Assembly (NCBI GenBank): GCA_964036155.1
Contig: OZ038422.1
Span: 2,565,201 to 2,629,200 of the forward strand
Length of the DNA stretch: 64,000 nucleotides
Reading direction: 5' to 3'
Origin: Diploscapter coronatus
Lineage: Eukaryota; Nematoda; Chromadorea; Rhabditida; Rhabditidae
In this document: in pieces, positions 49,601 through 61,904 of the stretch
Numbering within the stretch: the stretch's first letter is position 1
Layout: each line of letters opens with the position of its first letter
Program-made: the position numbers and the translations under genes
Notes under the pieces: model-generated
What the model was told of the DNA's origin: nothing
Databases searched by the model: none
The model's input: the letters and a program-made list of their open reading frames with translations, nothing else

Positions 49601-51522
49601 GGCATTCGCTGGAATTCAAATCATGTGAAAATCGTATAAAAAGACGATAACTTTAGCCTTGTATTTAATGCTAATGGCCAGGCCTAAGCAGACTTTCAGA
49701 CAATACGAAAAATTATAAGGGAGGAGATCCGCACATATTAATTTTTCTATAGAAAGTTGCTGCTTGATGCATAGGGGATCGCGATAAGACTTTTGCAGAA
49801 TATTTTGCCTTAAGGAGGTTCGCACGAAGGATCTGCCTTAAACCCTGTTTAGGTATGCTAATAGCTGGTACCATTCTAATCCAGCGTTAATTCAAATGAT
49901 TAGTAAATAAGTATGATTAATACTGATACCTGGTTGTACTGCTTTGATTTGACCCGGTTGATAGAGCGCCCCGCCGACGGCGATCGACTGCATAACCCGA
50001 ACGAGAACCCGTGCGCCTACCCAATCGGCCAGCGATACCAGAGAGGAAGGGTCTGCGTCACCTAAAGTTCAGAATTTATGGGCTCATCATCTAAAGAAAT
50101 CGTCTATGGTCGTCGTCAAAGTAAGAGAGGACCACGTTGAAAGACAGATGAAGCCATATGATTTGTTGAGCTCGTTGGAGCATGTCAAGATGCTCAGATA
50201 GGCTTGAGAGATTGAAGCTAATATTGAAAGTGCTCATACAATAATATTGAAAGGGGAATAGAACAAGAGATACAAGAAGTTCTCCTTTACCTATAGGCGA
50301 CTCGGTAGGTAGACTGCTGAATGACGAGGATCGCAATGACTCGCTTAGAAGAAGGGACGACGGAAATCGGAATGCGCCGATCGGACCCGCTGGCGTGGTT
50401 ACTTCTGAAAGAAGACAGATCGTGCTTACATAGATTCAGGAAGATTTCCGCATCATTTTCGTCCGTAGACTTTTCACTTTGGAAAGAAATGTTTGCGATC
50501 ACGCGAGCTCGTGGAAGAAAGATAGTAAGATGAGCATGTGATGAAGTAATGATTGTGTTATAGTAAGTTTTCGGGAAGTGCCGTGTTCTGATGAAGGGAT
50601 TTTAGGAGAACTTTCGTCAGACGAAAATAAACTCTAAGGGGTAAGTCGCATGAGTTCTGACGATACTTCTCTGGGTCTGGAAGAAGATGACCAAGCAAGA
50701 CTTACGACTAGAAGTGCCCGGTTGCTGAATATCATCATCCTGAATGCGGCTGGTCTGCGGAAAGAAGTGCGGCCGAATGACGGTCGTCGAAGCGGACGAC
50801 GTGCTGCCGCTGCTAGGTGTCTGCAAGGATTGCACTGATTGCGATTGAGATTGGGTCGTTGAATCCGCAGTCTGCAAATATTTCAAGTTAGGCTTCAAAC
50901 TAACCCAAGGAAAGATTATGGATTCTTTTTTCAATTCGTGGTAAGCACTCGATCTCCAATTCATTAGTAAACAGTGTTGATGCTTCAAAAAAATCTTCTG
51001 AGAAGATAATGAATTCAGCCTCTGATTGATTGCTTGAACCGACTCTTACAAACTATGAAATTTAATAAGTTGATAAGAGGTGATAAAGTTAACCACATAA
51101 AATAATTCATGAAATTAGAAAACATGTTTCGCAAAGTTAATGGAATGAGCAACAACATCTCTATTTGATCTTAATGACGTCTTGAAGTCAATAAAAATTT
51201 AAATAAAATCAACCTGCTGCGGCGAGTCTTCTTCGTTTTCCATCTAAAGATTCCAGCAAACAATTGGGTCGCCTGAAATCTGTCTTGAATCCCCTTTTAT
51301 TCAAAGTAATTCTGGCAACTCCCGACGTTTGTGACAAATTTTGAGCCACCATCCAGGGAGTTTGCCGACAATTTCGAAGCACTACGAGTGTGATGACGTA
51401 CCTGCGATCTTGGAGGCATGAGACGACACGGTGTTTGCCTGCGCGCGTCACGTGAAGCACTGACCGGCCGTAGATCGCATTCAAATCATCTTCCCTAGGG
51501 CCCAGAAATGCCTCCAAACGGC
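22617..51522 (-). CDS. cic: Capicua transcriptional repressor, long isoform (1526 aa)
   Basis: Capicua is a nuclear HMG-box repressor relieved by RTK/ERK signalling. Exons 5' to 3': 51402-51522 (ATG at 51419), 51214-51243, 50706-50871, 50291-50404, 49930-50061, 49496-49608, 49106-49207, 46821-46993, 46271-46379, 45850-45944, 44877-44997, 43278-43427, 42693-42753, 42478-42545, 35815-35908, 31394-31492, 30445-30632, 30150-30200, 29961-30104, 29503-29646, 29122-29362, 28268-28390, 26754-26830, 26474-26650, 26058-26237, 25887-26012, 25735-25833, 25516-25686, 24876-25049, 24394-24501, 24184-24293, 23846-24091, 23360-23585, 23106-23214, 22909-23061, 22617-22705. Every phase agrees. Domains: Tudor-like region of CIC-L, residues about 110-283 ([43 protein letters not shown]); [21 protein letters not shown] motif, about 442-500; acidic and poly-Gln segments, about 725-845; HMG box, about 935-1010 ([20 protein letters not shown] ... 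[10 protein letters not shown]); C1 domain, about 1420-1475 ([18 protein letters not shown]). An in-frame TGA precedes the ATG. Two acceptors (29362, 24091) end in TTGAG, which is unusual. Confidence 0.9.
24728..24835 (+). mobile_element. MITE-like foldback family A, copy 1
   Basis: A foldback whose arms contain ctcaagccatgc and its reverse complement gcatggcttgag. It matches the reverse complement of 62625-62727 along nearly its full length, starting with ggctatt-ggaag. It lies in the Capicua intron between the exons at 24394-24501 and 24876-25049, about 40 bp from the latter. Confidence 0.7.
29715..29818. repeat. inverted repeat with 38-bp imperfect arms
   Basis: Arm 29715-29752 (containing taccctcttgta) pairs with 29781-29818 (containing tacaagagggta) across a pyrimidine-rich loop of about 28 bp. 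It lies in the Capicua intron between the exons at 29503-29646 and 29961-30104. It could be a small MITE or a stable intronic hairpin. Confidence 0.7.
34781..34921 (+). mobile_element. MITE-like family B, copy 1 (141 bp)
   Basis: Terminal inverted repeats: cagacgttggaacgttttcc at the left end and its near reverse complement ending in caacgtctg at the right. The whole element matches 42149-42290 in the opposite orientation, including the interior. It lies in the Capicua intron between exons 31394-31492 and 35815-35908. Confidence 0.8.
35745..35800 (-). repeat. degenerate tRNA-like sequence
   Basis: The minus strand reads an A-box-like ATAGTCAAGTGGGTAGA, then GGTTCAAAT, a B-box-like sequence, about 30 nt later. 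The T-stem and acceptor stem do not pair, so it is at most a tRNA pseudogene or SINE fragment. It ends about 15 bp from the Capicua exon at 35815. Confidence 0.35.
38289..38575. repeat. degenerate pyrimidine-rich tandem repeat, about four units of 70-80 bp
   Basis: Four loosely similar units share a pyrimidine block (tctatctttcagcctctc or a variant), then tgatat(a/g)tca and cattttc/attttcc. The first and last units are most alike (ctatctttcagcctctc near 38296 and 38523). The tract is inside the large Capicua intron. Confidence 0.45.
42149..42290 (-). mobile_element. MITE-like family B, copy 2 (142 bp)
   Basis: This element is the reverse-orientation relative of 34781-34921. Ends: ccagacgttgggatgttttc and gaaaacgttccagcgtttgg. 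Interior blocks such as gaattactacccttaa-aatggga are shared after reverse complementing. It lies about 190 bp from the Capicua exon at 42478. Confidence 0.8.
45093..45299. repeat. pair of diverged direct repeats, about 45 bp each
   Basis: 45093-45136 and 45255-45299 share agatatgaatgaaa, then ct-cctgg-ttg-ctgataac and ccattc. Spacing is about 162 bp. The pair lies in the Capicua intron between exons 44877-44997 and 45850-45944. Confidence 0.6.
47902..48061. mobile_element. MITE-like element with about 35-bp terminal inverted repeats
   Basis: The left end contains actcagtggaaaagttac followed by cgtgcggtact. The right end is its near reverse complement (taccgcacagtaactcttcc, then actgagtaat). 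A second internal pair (ctgtgcggtaaacg and related strings) makes the structure nested. It lies in the Capicua intron between exons 46821-46993 and 49106-49207. Only one copy is in the window. Confidence 0.7.
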
Positions 51523-54500
51523 CTGCAAAACAACCCTCGTAAAGATTTGTATCGAAGTTTCAAATTCCATTGAACGGGACCTAATCCACATGATAACTTC
51601 TCCAAACTGACCATTTTGACCGAATTTTGATCTTTAAGCAGGAAGAAATTACGGTAAGGTTGTAAATGCGCGCTTTTATGAACAACTGCATAAGTCTTGT
51701 TGAAACGTTTGCAAAGGAAAGCTCCAATCGATAATTTCAGCATTCGCGAAAGAATGTAACGATAGTGCGCGATAATGAGTGCTTCCAAAATGAGCAAATT
51801 CCACCGTCAAACTAGAGTCTCTTATATAATTCGCCAATTCAGCATAATTATCATCATTTGTACAATTCACCAGTTATTTTTCGTCGTACTACAGTCCCTA
51901 GCTCTAAAGCCTGGTGAATTTTACAATTAGTGATCATAGTGAGCTGGTGAATTATACAGAAATCTCCTAACTAGAGTCTTACTGGAGAAGTTAAAAGGGC
52001 AAGGCCCACGCCCATTTTAACGAACGCAGTGCTATTTTTGGTCGAGTGATTATTGATCGACGAAAAATGTTCGTGAAGCGACGCGAAAAAACACGAAATG
52101 CGAGAGAAATGGAGTGAAAACGTGGAAAATGTAAGATGTACACAAGTGTACGGTAGGCGATTCAAAGAAAATTTCTAAGAGGTAAGAAAACGAATTTCAT
52201 TAAGTTTAAAAAATACGTTTCAAAAGATTATATAAGAAGATATAATTTGTTGATATCAGTTCATGGTAGTCTAGGGCGAAATGATAAAAAAAATTATCAA
52301 GTGAATATTCAGTTCTACACGTTAACAGGGCAAGAAAAATTTAATTTAAAAAATATGTGTTCGAAAGAAAAGAACATGAACATGGAATTTTATGTCAGTT
52401 CAACTATGATAAAAGGTTGGAATAATAAAATTAACAAAATTCGGATAATCAATATATTCAATTCGGCTAGTTCCCCTTAACTTCTCACTCATTATTGGGC
52501 GTTCCCTTTCTTACACGCATTGATTCTTGATAACCCAGTAAATGGACGGGTTTATTAAGCGACGATTTTTGGCAACGGCGCGCGAAAAATCACTTCTACA
52601 TCGTCGTTTTTGCGTGATAAAAATACACCTGAACTGACTAAGAGTGGAACCTGATTTTTACGCGGAATATATGAAAATTCGAGAATCGACGGGGATGCGC
52701 GACGAAATTTTAGGACGACATAAATTAACGGAATTTTGGTTGTGTATTGCGAAATGTTACCAGAGTCAATATTCTAGCGGTAGTTAGATTTTAAAACTCA
52801 TAATCCCACAGCCAATATTCAAGCAAATCTAGAAAAAGTCTATGAAATATTTTCAAACGTATCGGAATAGGTTGAATCGAAATCGAAAACAATAATTACC
52901 TTCATCTCAATATTTTCAACCTATTTTTAATGCAACCTACAAAGTTTAGCATTACTTTAAAAATGTCATGTAAAGAAATTTCTTATCGCTAAACTTGTTC
53001 TATGCCTTAGGTTCCTTAAGCTACATGTCTTTGCATTGCTCAATTCTGACTTCTCATTTCTCGAAGCTTGTTTTCACATTTTTTCATTCGTTCATTCGAT
53101 TACAAACTTCTTGCTCTCTCAATGGTGTACTACGTCATGAAAAGAAAAAAATAATGGTAGTATTTCAGATAAATTAAGTTCGACAAGTTTAGAATATTAA
53201 TTTTAAGAAACAATTTAACCCTTTTATATTTGCTTAAGGGATTTGCAAAAACTAATAGACGAATTGCGAATAATTTATAATAGATCAAGAAATTTCTTTA
53301 AACTAGTTGAGTTTCATCTATGTTTTGATAAATGCCCAAATAATGTAAATCTCAGAAAATTCTCTGAAAGTATTCCAAAAATTAAGATCTATTACTTTTA
53401 AGCTAAAAAAATAAATATTTCAAAAAATATTCAAACATTTTAAAAATCGAATTTTACTAGTCTAGTCCCCGATTTTTGTCGTAGGAAAAGTGTGCCAAAA
53501 AACCAGAGAAAAACTCGGCGCGCAGTGACTAATGAAGAAAAATTGACGAGCAGTGCAGCAACATAAAAGGGAAAAATCAAAATTTCTATGCACAACAATG
53601 CAAAAAAATGAAATCACCCACATACACATACGGCACAAAACGAGGCAAAATACGAAGAAATCGAGGAAAAATACAAGAATGGTAACGATTGTGAAAATGC
53701 ACGCGTGAAAAAGCAACATGTGGAGATGAAAAACTTTACATCAAAGAAATTTAGAAAAAAAATGTAAAAATTTGAGGAAATTCACAAGCTAATGCATTAC
53801 CGAATTACCGAAAGAAAAAAATATAAAAGTCAGATCCTTTGAAATCAAAGAAAATAATGGAAATGATAATCCTTGTATTATCGAAAAATCGAATTTTCTG
53901 AATTCAAAGAAAAGGGGCATGAGAATAACTGAAAGGCAAAAAATTCTAAAGTTAAATTCCCATGAAACCTAAAAACCTCGTAAAAATAATTCTAGTTCAG
54001 TTCCACCTAGCTACGTATAATAGTTCTACACAATCCACCTAGAATAGTCCAATGCTATCCCATTCGAATAGAGGGTCGTTACTATATGCAGCCCCGACAG
54101 TTTTATGAGTTATGAGTTTCGCAGCAGTTCAACCGCTGAATGAAAGTCCGCGTATCACTAATCACCAGCGCTGAATAATAGGTCGGACAAAAAAGGTTGG
54201 AACAATTCGATCAGAATCTGCCAACTTATCAGTACTTTGCTCGAAATGAGTAGTTGGTTACCGAGGATGAAAGGAAAAATGAAACAATCTAGCAGAGAAA
54301 AGCACTCGTAAGACTAATGAGTCTATATTCATAGTTATATACTTTATTATTTTATACTGATCATAAAAAGGTATTAGAAAAATCCTATTTATGGCAACAA
54401 TTTACAAGAAAGTGAATTTTTCGCAATGCACATATTTCCCCAGCTCATTGAACGTCGATTAGTCGTCGAGTTGTGCCGCGTTTACGCAATAATATTCACA

Positions 54501-57500
54501 CTATTGGAAAACGGCTGAATAAAATAAGCCAGCAGCACACTTGAATCAAATGATTCAATTTCACGCCAATTTACCTGTTAGCACCTCGATTGTGATAACC
54601 ACATCGGGAGTTCATTCACCCAATTTTCAGATACGGCAATTTGATATGCAATCTGGGTTTCCATATCTATGCTTAATCGTAGGGCAAGAAATTTCCCCGA
54701 GCGATTCAGTTCAAAATGCCAAAAGTTGAGACGAAATTCAGGGAATCATTATAAAGATTTGACAGCGGATATTTAATTTCCAGGTTCTCAAAGCCTGAGG
54801 TCAAAAAGGAAACTTTTTAACAGAAAAATCGCGAAAATAGTTGTAATTTTGCAAAAATTCGAGTTCTTTTTCTTTTCTGTAAAATAACTAATTTCTATTG
54901 TTAGTTCAGCGCACGATCTAAAAATTTATGAACTAACCGGAGTGGATAAGTTTAGCTCTGTGTCAACTAGATCAGAACATATCCAAGTCTTTTGCAAGTG
55001 GTTATCGAAAATGATATGCCAACCAGTTTTTCCTGGATGTCTCTAACCATCGGCCGAGTCACCCATACGTCGTTCGACGCTCTCGACTCGTCTATCTGTA
55101 GTGCTGTATCTCGGGTGTGTTTTCATCTCTCCTCCCGCGCGCCTCTGTAAACTGCGTAGTGGGAGGAAACAGAAAAAGCAGTTTACAAATGTCGCAAAAT
55201 CTCCATCAAATCGAAAATGCATTCCGAACATTTTTACGATATGAATGAAATGTGATGCAATTTTCGAATCAGAGGTAAAATGATGATATTAAAATCGATA
55301 TTTGACCTTTCAACAATCTTAATATCAAATTGATCCAGATTTCTTATCAAATTTGCAAATTTGAGTAGCTGTGACTATTATAGAACAACCTCATAGTGAT
55401 ATCATAATGGAATCATAAAATTTATCTGATGTTTTAAAAAATTCTGCAATAATTTGATAGCTTGATATCAATGTTTTCGAAAAAGTTGTATGAAATCAAA
55501 CGTTAAAATTGAATACTCTACGTCTCTGGCCTTAAACTGACATCTCACAACGCTAACCATTTTCGTTACCTAACTCTTCCTACTCACGAAGACTGTTCAC
55601 ACATCGTTACGTAGCGGACATTTATGCGGTATTAAAAATGCGGTGTATTGATAAAGAAGAGAAGGGCAAACGGAAAAATTGCAAAACTATTTGAGATATC
55701 GAGAAAGAGCGCAAAGAATTGATTAATTATCAATTAGCTAAAAGTCGAAAAATCGGAGTTGAGTTGAAATTAGTTTGACTTTAATAAATTGAAAATAAAA
55801 ACCAGGGTGATTAATGGCGTCATTATATCAGTAAAAATTTAAAGCATCAATTTTTGAAAGAGTAAATCAAATTGAATCTATAGAATCCAAATCTCCAAAT
55901 ATACACTCGGTTTTGATTGACTTACGTCTCGCACATGGCAAAGGCCGAGTTGGTTGATCCTCGCTTTCACGCAGTTTGCAAATCAAACAAACCGAACAAC
56001 GACCGGGGCGAGACGTGTACTGCCCACAAAAAACAGGCAAAAGCTGCACAGCGCGCCATTTTTCCCATTTTGGGCAGCTTTTATTTTTATTTCGTCAACC
56101 CCGCAAAACTGCACAATTCACTCTAAAGAGGGACATAAAAATGCGTGAACTATGTCGATAGAATTTTTGTGAAATATTGAATAGTCGAAAAATCAATCTT
56201 GAGGTAGAAGAATACGCTGCTAAATTTTGAAAGATTTGAGCAGAAATTATCGTGATAGTGTCAGAGGCACGCTGACTTCTATTGCTGAAAAAATACTCTC
56301 AATCTCAAAATTATGTTAGTTTCAAAAATTTAGATGATAAATCAAGAAATTCGTGAAATCTTTAAATAGCCTAAGTTTCGATGAACCTCAAGATATAGTA
56401 CAAAATTTAAGGCAGATTCTCTAATCGATATAAAATTGACGATAATAAGACGATTGCCTGAAACATACGTGAGTAACTGCGAAAACACATTCTCAAAAAC
56501 GCGAAAATCAATATTTTCCTCGGAAAAATGCGAGAACACGAGAACTCCTATGAATGCGCGAAGTGCGATAAGCGTTACAGTAATCACGAGTAATTATGAG
56601 ACAAAGGGGAACTAATGCGCATTTTTCTCTCTATCAATACATCATTCATTGTCATAGGACTTTCTTTTCAACATTTCCTAAAAATACGCGGCGAAATTGC
56701 AGAAAAATCAAGATACATCCAGAATTGCTAAATTTACAATGTGATATTAAAGGGTTGGAAAAGGAGCGGAGTCCTCAGACCACGCCAATTTTTAGCTAAA
56801 ATCATAGGCTTTTCATCAATGATAAATAGAAGATTTTTTCTTCGAGCAATACTGATGACATTTAAATATTCTTTGTATAAAACTACTTATGGAAAAGTGA
56901 AACATGAATTTTTCTCAAGAAAACATTTTCAAGAATAACTGAGATAAGTGAATTTCATGGTAAAATCACAATATAAAGGCGTATTCAAGGGAAGTTTCAA
57001 TTAGGGTATTTTCTAGTAAGACTCAAATATAGGCGTTTTCTCACAAGATGAACTATTTTCTCGAGTAATCAGTTCGGAGTCACGGGACTATTTGACTGCT
57101 TGAGTCGCCCCTAGGCCCTTCCATTGCCTGCCGCTTACGTTCTTTACAACCATTCCATATTCTCGGGAAAATGGGTAACGTTGCTAATTCACTCTCGCAA
57201 GCAAGCCCTGCCCGAGTGATAACAGATGTTCATTTTCCAGATTACACACATTTTTTCGGGTGAAAGTCAATGCATTATCGAAGTGACTCGTATGTAAACA
57301 TTGCATTTGGTCAACGCGCGGTGCGTGACTTGAAAAATTATCACCGACTCCTGAAAATTTTATCCCCTTGTAGCTGCCACCCTCTTTTCTGACAAATAGC
57401 GAGAGAAAATTAGAATAAAAGAGAGTGATAATTACAGGATATCAAAATTTGTAATAAAATGTTTTAAATTATTCCAAATCGAGATCCAAAATTGACAGTA

Positions 57501-60500
57501 TTATTATTGTTGAAATGTGTTCATTCTATATAATATCTAAAAAAAATCATGCGCGTCAATTGCAATTTCATAAAATTAAAGCTCCGCCTCCTTATCACCA
57601 AATCCATAGGAAATCGATAAATAGTGATGTAATCTTTCTTCATTTTGCAATCACGCTTATCACTGATTTTCCTTACTGCTAGAGCACACTCTCGCACGTG
57701 GTATTCTCTCATTTTTCCGTTTATCGTTAATTTTATCAGTGACTATCAGTGAACGCGATCCTCAAGTGCCCGGAAAAATGCACTCTTTTCGCGTTGTGTA
57801 GTAAAATCTCCATCTTTTCCACTGCGATATTTCGTATTTGCAACTATTCAGCGCGTTTTTTTCGATTACATGTATTACAGATAACGCGTAAACGCTTAGC
57901 GATAAATTCTGCATGTATTCTTCCTTTTCTCGCATTTTTAATTTTATTTCTAGGGAAATTTGGAATGCAACGCCTGGCAGGTCATCGTAAAATGCCGACA
58001 TTTTCTGATAAGGCGGGAAAAATGAATAGATGAATGAAAGATAGTAGGGAGAAAAGATAGAGCGTCCGAGAATTACGCGTAACAATTCGAATTACGTAGC
58101 GGTAAATAAAATCGCTGATAGATGATAAGCAAAAGGCAGTTAAATTGCCGCTCAAAATGCCAGAGTGTTTATGTAACCAAACGCTGGAAAAATGGCAAAG
58201 AAATAATAAATGATGCATTGTAAGCATTTTTCTAGGAATTCTTGCACTATTTGGATTTTCGATGACTTACGCTACTTACAAACCCAGAAGTACTTTTAGA
58301 TTGATAAGATTTCTTAAATTAAATTTTCCAAAACTTATTTGAAAAAATAAAATAACTACCCAGTTCATCCGAAAAAGCCAATCAAATGTATTTCAATAAT
58401 AATAACCCCCTAAAATTTTCTAAAACATACAATAAGACAATGCTCAATTTTTAAAGGAAAAAGAAGCCAAAACACTAGCATCGCATTTCTGTTGAAATTT
58501 ACATTAACTTTTGTGATTTCAGAAGCCTGTAAAAAGCGATTTTAAATGAAACCAATGAAGAAAATTTTCAATTTTAAAAAGGATAAAAATCCTGCAGTAA
58601 AAATTGTTATATCCACCCACTTACAATAATTTTATGTTAATTTTAGCGATAAACCATAAAGTCAGATAATTTATCCAGGCCAAATCATGTTAATCTGGCT
58701 ATTTAATAAACCCAATTACTACGTCAAAACTCAAGATACTTCCTGAAGCCTTTTTTTTTTTTTTCGAAATCTACGCTTTATTTCCAATGCCTAATTGTTT
58801 GAAATTTTGACCATGTGATTAGAAAGCGTAGGAAATTCCGAATGCAGGTTCTTTTTTATCAAGATTTGAATAAGTCAGCGTAGAATTAGGGGATTTAGAA
58901 TTTGGCACCAAGGGTTTCCCTGATTGAAATCAAAACCACAAGTGTTTTTCCCTAGGCTTCATAATAATCAAATCCTGATAAGCCTAACAATAAGACATAA
59001 TAAATATGTAAGCTTTGAAGAAGCCTGCCAAAATATGACTTATTTGAAAAAGATGTGCAGAATAATTTGTTTTAATCTTTCGAACGAATGGGAAAAATGT
59101 AGACTACCTAGATTCAACACTAATAAATAAAACTGATAGTTACCGGAATAACGTTTGAAATATTATGGACAGCATCAATTTGACTAAAACGTGAGCTTTT
59201 ATAATATCCTTTACGTAGCTTAACAGTTTTTCAATTTCATTCTCAGAACAATAAAAAGTACAGGAACTAATCGGAAACTATCACACCGCGTGCTTTGATG
59301 GAAATATGAAAACTTGTCTGTGTATTTCCGCAATGCACTGTTTCAAAGCCTCATAATTTGCGCGCATTTATGACTACGATATGGCGGAATTTTCTTCTCA
59401 ATGTTAAAGAGTGCCCTATCAAAAGCGACTGATATCTCAAAAGTTCATTCTTCTCCGGAAATTCAAGTTTAATGAAGATATTCCGGCTCAAAATTGTCTT
59501 GTCGTAGAGGGAATCGGGTAAAAAGCAGGAAATTTCAGGAAATTTTACCTTGATGTATTATCTATGAGCCATCAGAGTGTAAAATACATGACTTTTCATA
59601 AATTTCGAAGAACGATTATTAACTTTGTTACAGTAATTACTTTAAAAGTAGGAAAAAAATCAAGAAATTTGATATTTTATACGATAAATAATAAAAAACA
59701 ATAATGATACTATTTTTAACGTAATTTAAGTTAATAACGTTGGATTGCGATATGAAAAGACGTGGTTTTCTCGTGAAAGTGAGTGATAAAATGCAGCGCG
59801 TTTTTTGATTCTCGTGAAGCGATGCTCCCCGAAGGAAGGCAAATGAATAAGAAAGTAGACGAAGGCGATTGGCGTAATGCACGAGAGGATACAGGAGAGA
59901 GAAAGATGAAAACTCGGTTCGGGTACGACAAAGAATGTTTGGAGCGGGAGAGAAAGTGGAATCTTGACTGGGATACAGAGCATGAAGAGTTATGAGTGGA
60001 TATGAATGAGCACGAACGATGGTAGCTATGAATTCGAAATGATGAGTGAACGAAATTAATGACCGAGGGAACATTCTTTTGAAGTTTGCATGATTTTGTT
60101 TGATGAAAATATGATTCAACAACATACCGGCATATAGATTCAAGGAAGAGAACAATATTCTGACCGAGATCGCAATTGTAAAATTAATTATCTTTCAGAT
60201 AAGTTTCAAGAGCTTTCAAGATGATTTCAATAGCACGAAGAGTAATACTATAAGAGCATAGAAATCTAAACTACCGAAATTATCTCAGATGCCTTACAAA
60301 CTAAATTCACGTCCTTTTATACTCCCTTTTGTCTAAAGGTCATACGATTTCTTGTACTCCTTCAACCTCCACACACACGGTTTTTGGCGTATCGTAAAAC
60401 CGTGCGACATTTGCAGAATTCATTTTTTGCCTCGCCTCATTTCTGGGAATTTCCATGTGTATGTAGCATCATTGCATAGGCGTTCTCACGCTAGATCCGA

Positions 60501-61677
60501 AAAAATAGTTGCAACTTTCTTCGAGTCGAAAGTCGAAACATGCCACCGTATCTATCAATTCGTTCGTTTTTCCCGCCATTTTTCTTTCTCTCCCTTTTCT
60601 CCGTACTATTTTTACGCATAACTTCTTTTCGTTTCTCAAAAATTCATGATATTTTCCCGTCTTTACTCGTGTTTTACACGATGCTCACGCGAACGCGCAT
60701 GTGTCAAAGTTAACGAAGTTTCAGGGGAAGGAGCTAGATAGATGGGAAATAGGACTAGAAGTTGACAGAGAAAATGAAGTCAGAAATGAAGAAAAAGTGA
60801 GGGAAATTGAGAGAAAAAATCGTGCAAAAACGACTGGCAGCTGAGACTAAATTGTGCACGAAAAGTTCACTTTTTGCGTGACGAGAGAGCACGTAAAACT
60901 AGGCATCGGAAAAGAAAGAGATATTGAAGATGAGTATGAAATATATCGGCTCAGGTAAGAGGTCAAACAACGATGATGTTGAAGTTACGAAATAATCATC
61001 ATCTTCATTCGAAATATGAAGAGTTTTTCTGAAAACTGATAACTCGAAAAAAGAATTTCAATGTGAGAATTTATCAAATGAAAATAAAAATTAGAATATT
61101 TTTACCAAAAATATAATCCAAATTCGATAGCAGATTATTCGTATTCTGATCACTAAAATTTCCACTATCTTTAAGATTCGTGCTAATAATAATAGTAGAA
61201 CACTTCTCCCCAATTTTATCCTATCTCAATATTTGTTCGCATGAGTTTAGAAGCTCCCTCCTTGCGTGTACATCGTAATGCCACCCTTTCAAACCGACAA
61301 TTAGCATAAACGATCAAACAGCACGAAGATGAGCATTATTACGATACGAAATAAGATAAAATCACATAGGCACTCGTGATATATAACTATGCTCAAGCAG
61401 CTATAGTTGGAAGGTGAAATTTAGAAGTTTAAGAGATTGCTCGCGAAATTTTATGATAAAACGTCGAAAATTTCAAATTTTACTACGAATTTAAGAAAAC
61501 CCACTACAAATTCTCTTGTTCATCAATTTCTAAAAATTATTTTTGACATGATGATAATTTACATAAAAAAAAAACATTGCTACAAGACATATACAACCAA
61601 CATTAAAAATATTGATGACGATCCTAGTCTGAAGTTTTTAAAGTCTATTTCAAAAATGAATACTTTCGAAATTTCCA
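51523..61677. other. no supported gene; upstream region of Capicua
   Basis: No exon with recognisable protein similarity was found on either strand. The acceptor at 51523 shows that Capicua has a further 5' non-coding exon or a trans-splice site here. A locally GC-richer patch at 55917-56060 ends, in minus orientation, with a strong GTAAGTC donor just after ATGTGCGAGAC. It could be a 5' exon, but its frame does not join the first coding exon directly. A minus-strand open stretch at 59637-60155 is the complement of a purine-rich region and is not convincing. Confidence 0.45.
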
Positions 61678-61891
61678 GGTCAAAAATGGATGATCTAAGA
61701 TGTTTCAAAGAAGAAATTGAGCTGTTTTTCCCAAACCGATGCAACGATTTAGTAACCACAAATTGGTTTGCTAGTTTGCATAATTCGGCATGCCGAAGTT
61801 GGCCGAATTTGAGCGAACACTCCCCATGCTCGGAAAAAACGATCCGCGATAATCGAATTTGGGAAGTGAAATGGGAAAAAAGTTTAGGTGA
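61678..61891 (+). CDS. doubtful exon, about 70 codons, unknown product
   Basis: A TTTCCAG acceptor is followed by GTCAAAAATGGATGATC and an open frame (MDDLRCFKEEIELFFPNR, later WPNLSEHSPCSEKTIRD) that stays open to a good GTGAGA donor at 61892. The composition is more protein-like than the surrounding AT-rich sequence. No partner exon could be identified to the right and no family is recognised. Confidence 0.2.
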
Positions 61892-61904
61892 GATGAAAAA
61901 CTAG

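Noticed and set aside
51402..51522. Alternative frame reading [19 protein letters not shown]... in the first Capicua exon
   Set aside because: Its phase does not lead into the downstream coding frame (a stop follows in the exon at 50291-50404). The exon instead supplies the start MPPRSQ in another frame.
55917..56060. GC-richer stretch with ATG and a GTAAGTC donor as first Capicua exon
   Set aside because: Its frame does not join the first coding exon, and there is no link other than position; mentioned only as a possible 5' exon.
59637..60155. Longest open frame of the window, 172 codons on the minus strand
   Set aside because: It is the complement of purine-rich DNA, lacks any motif and has no sensible splice context; probably chance.
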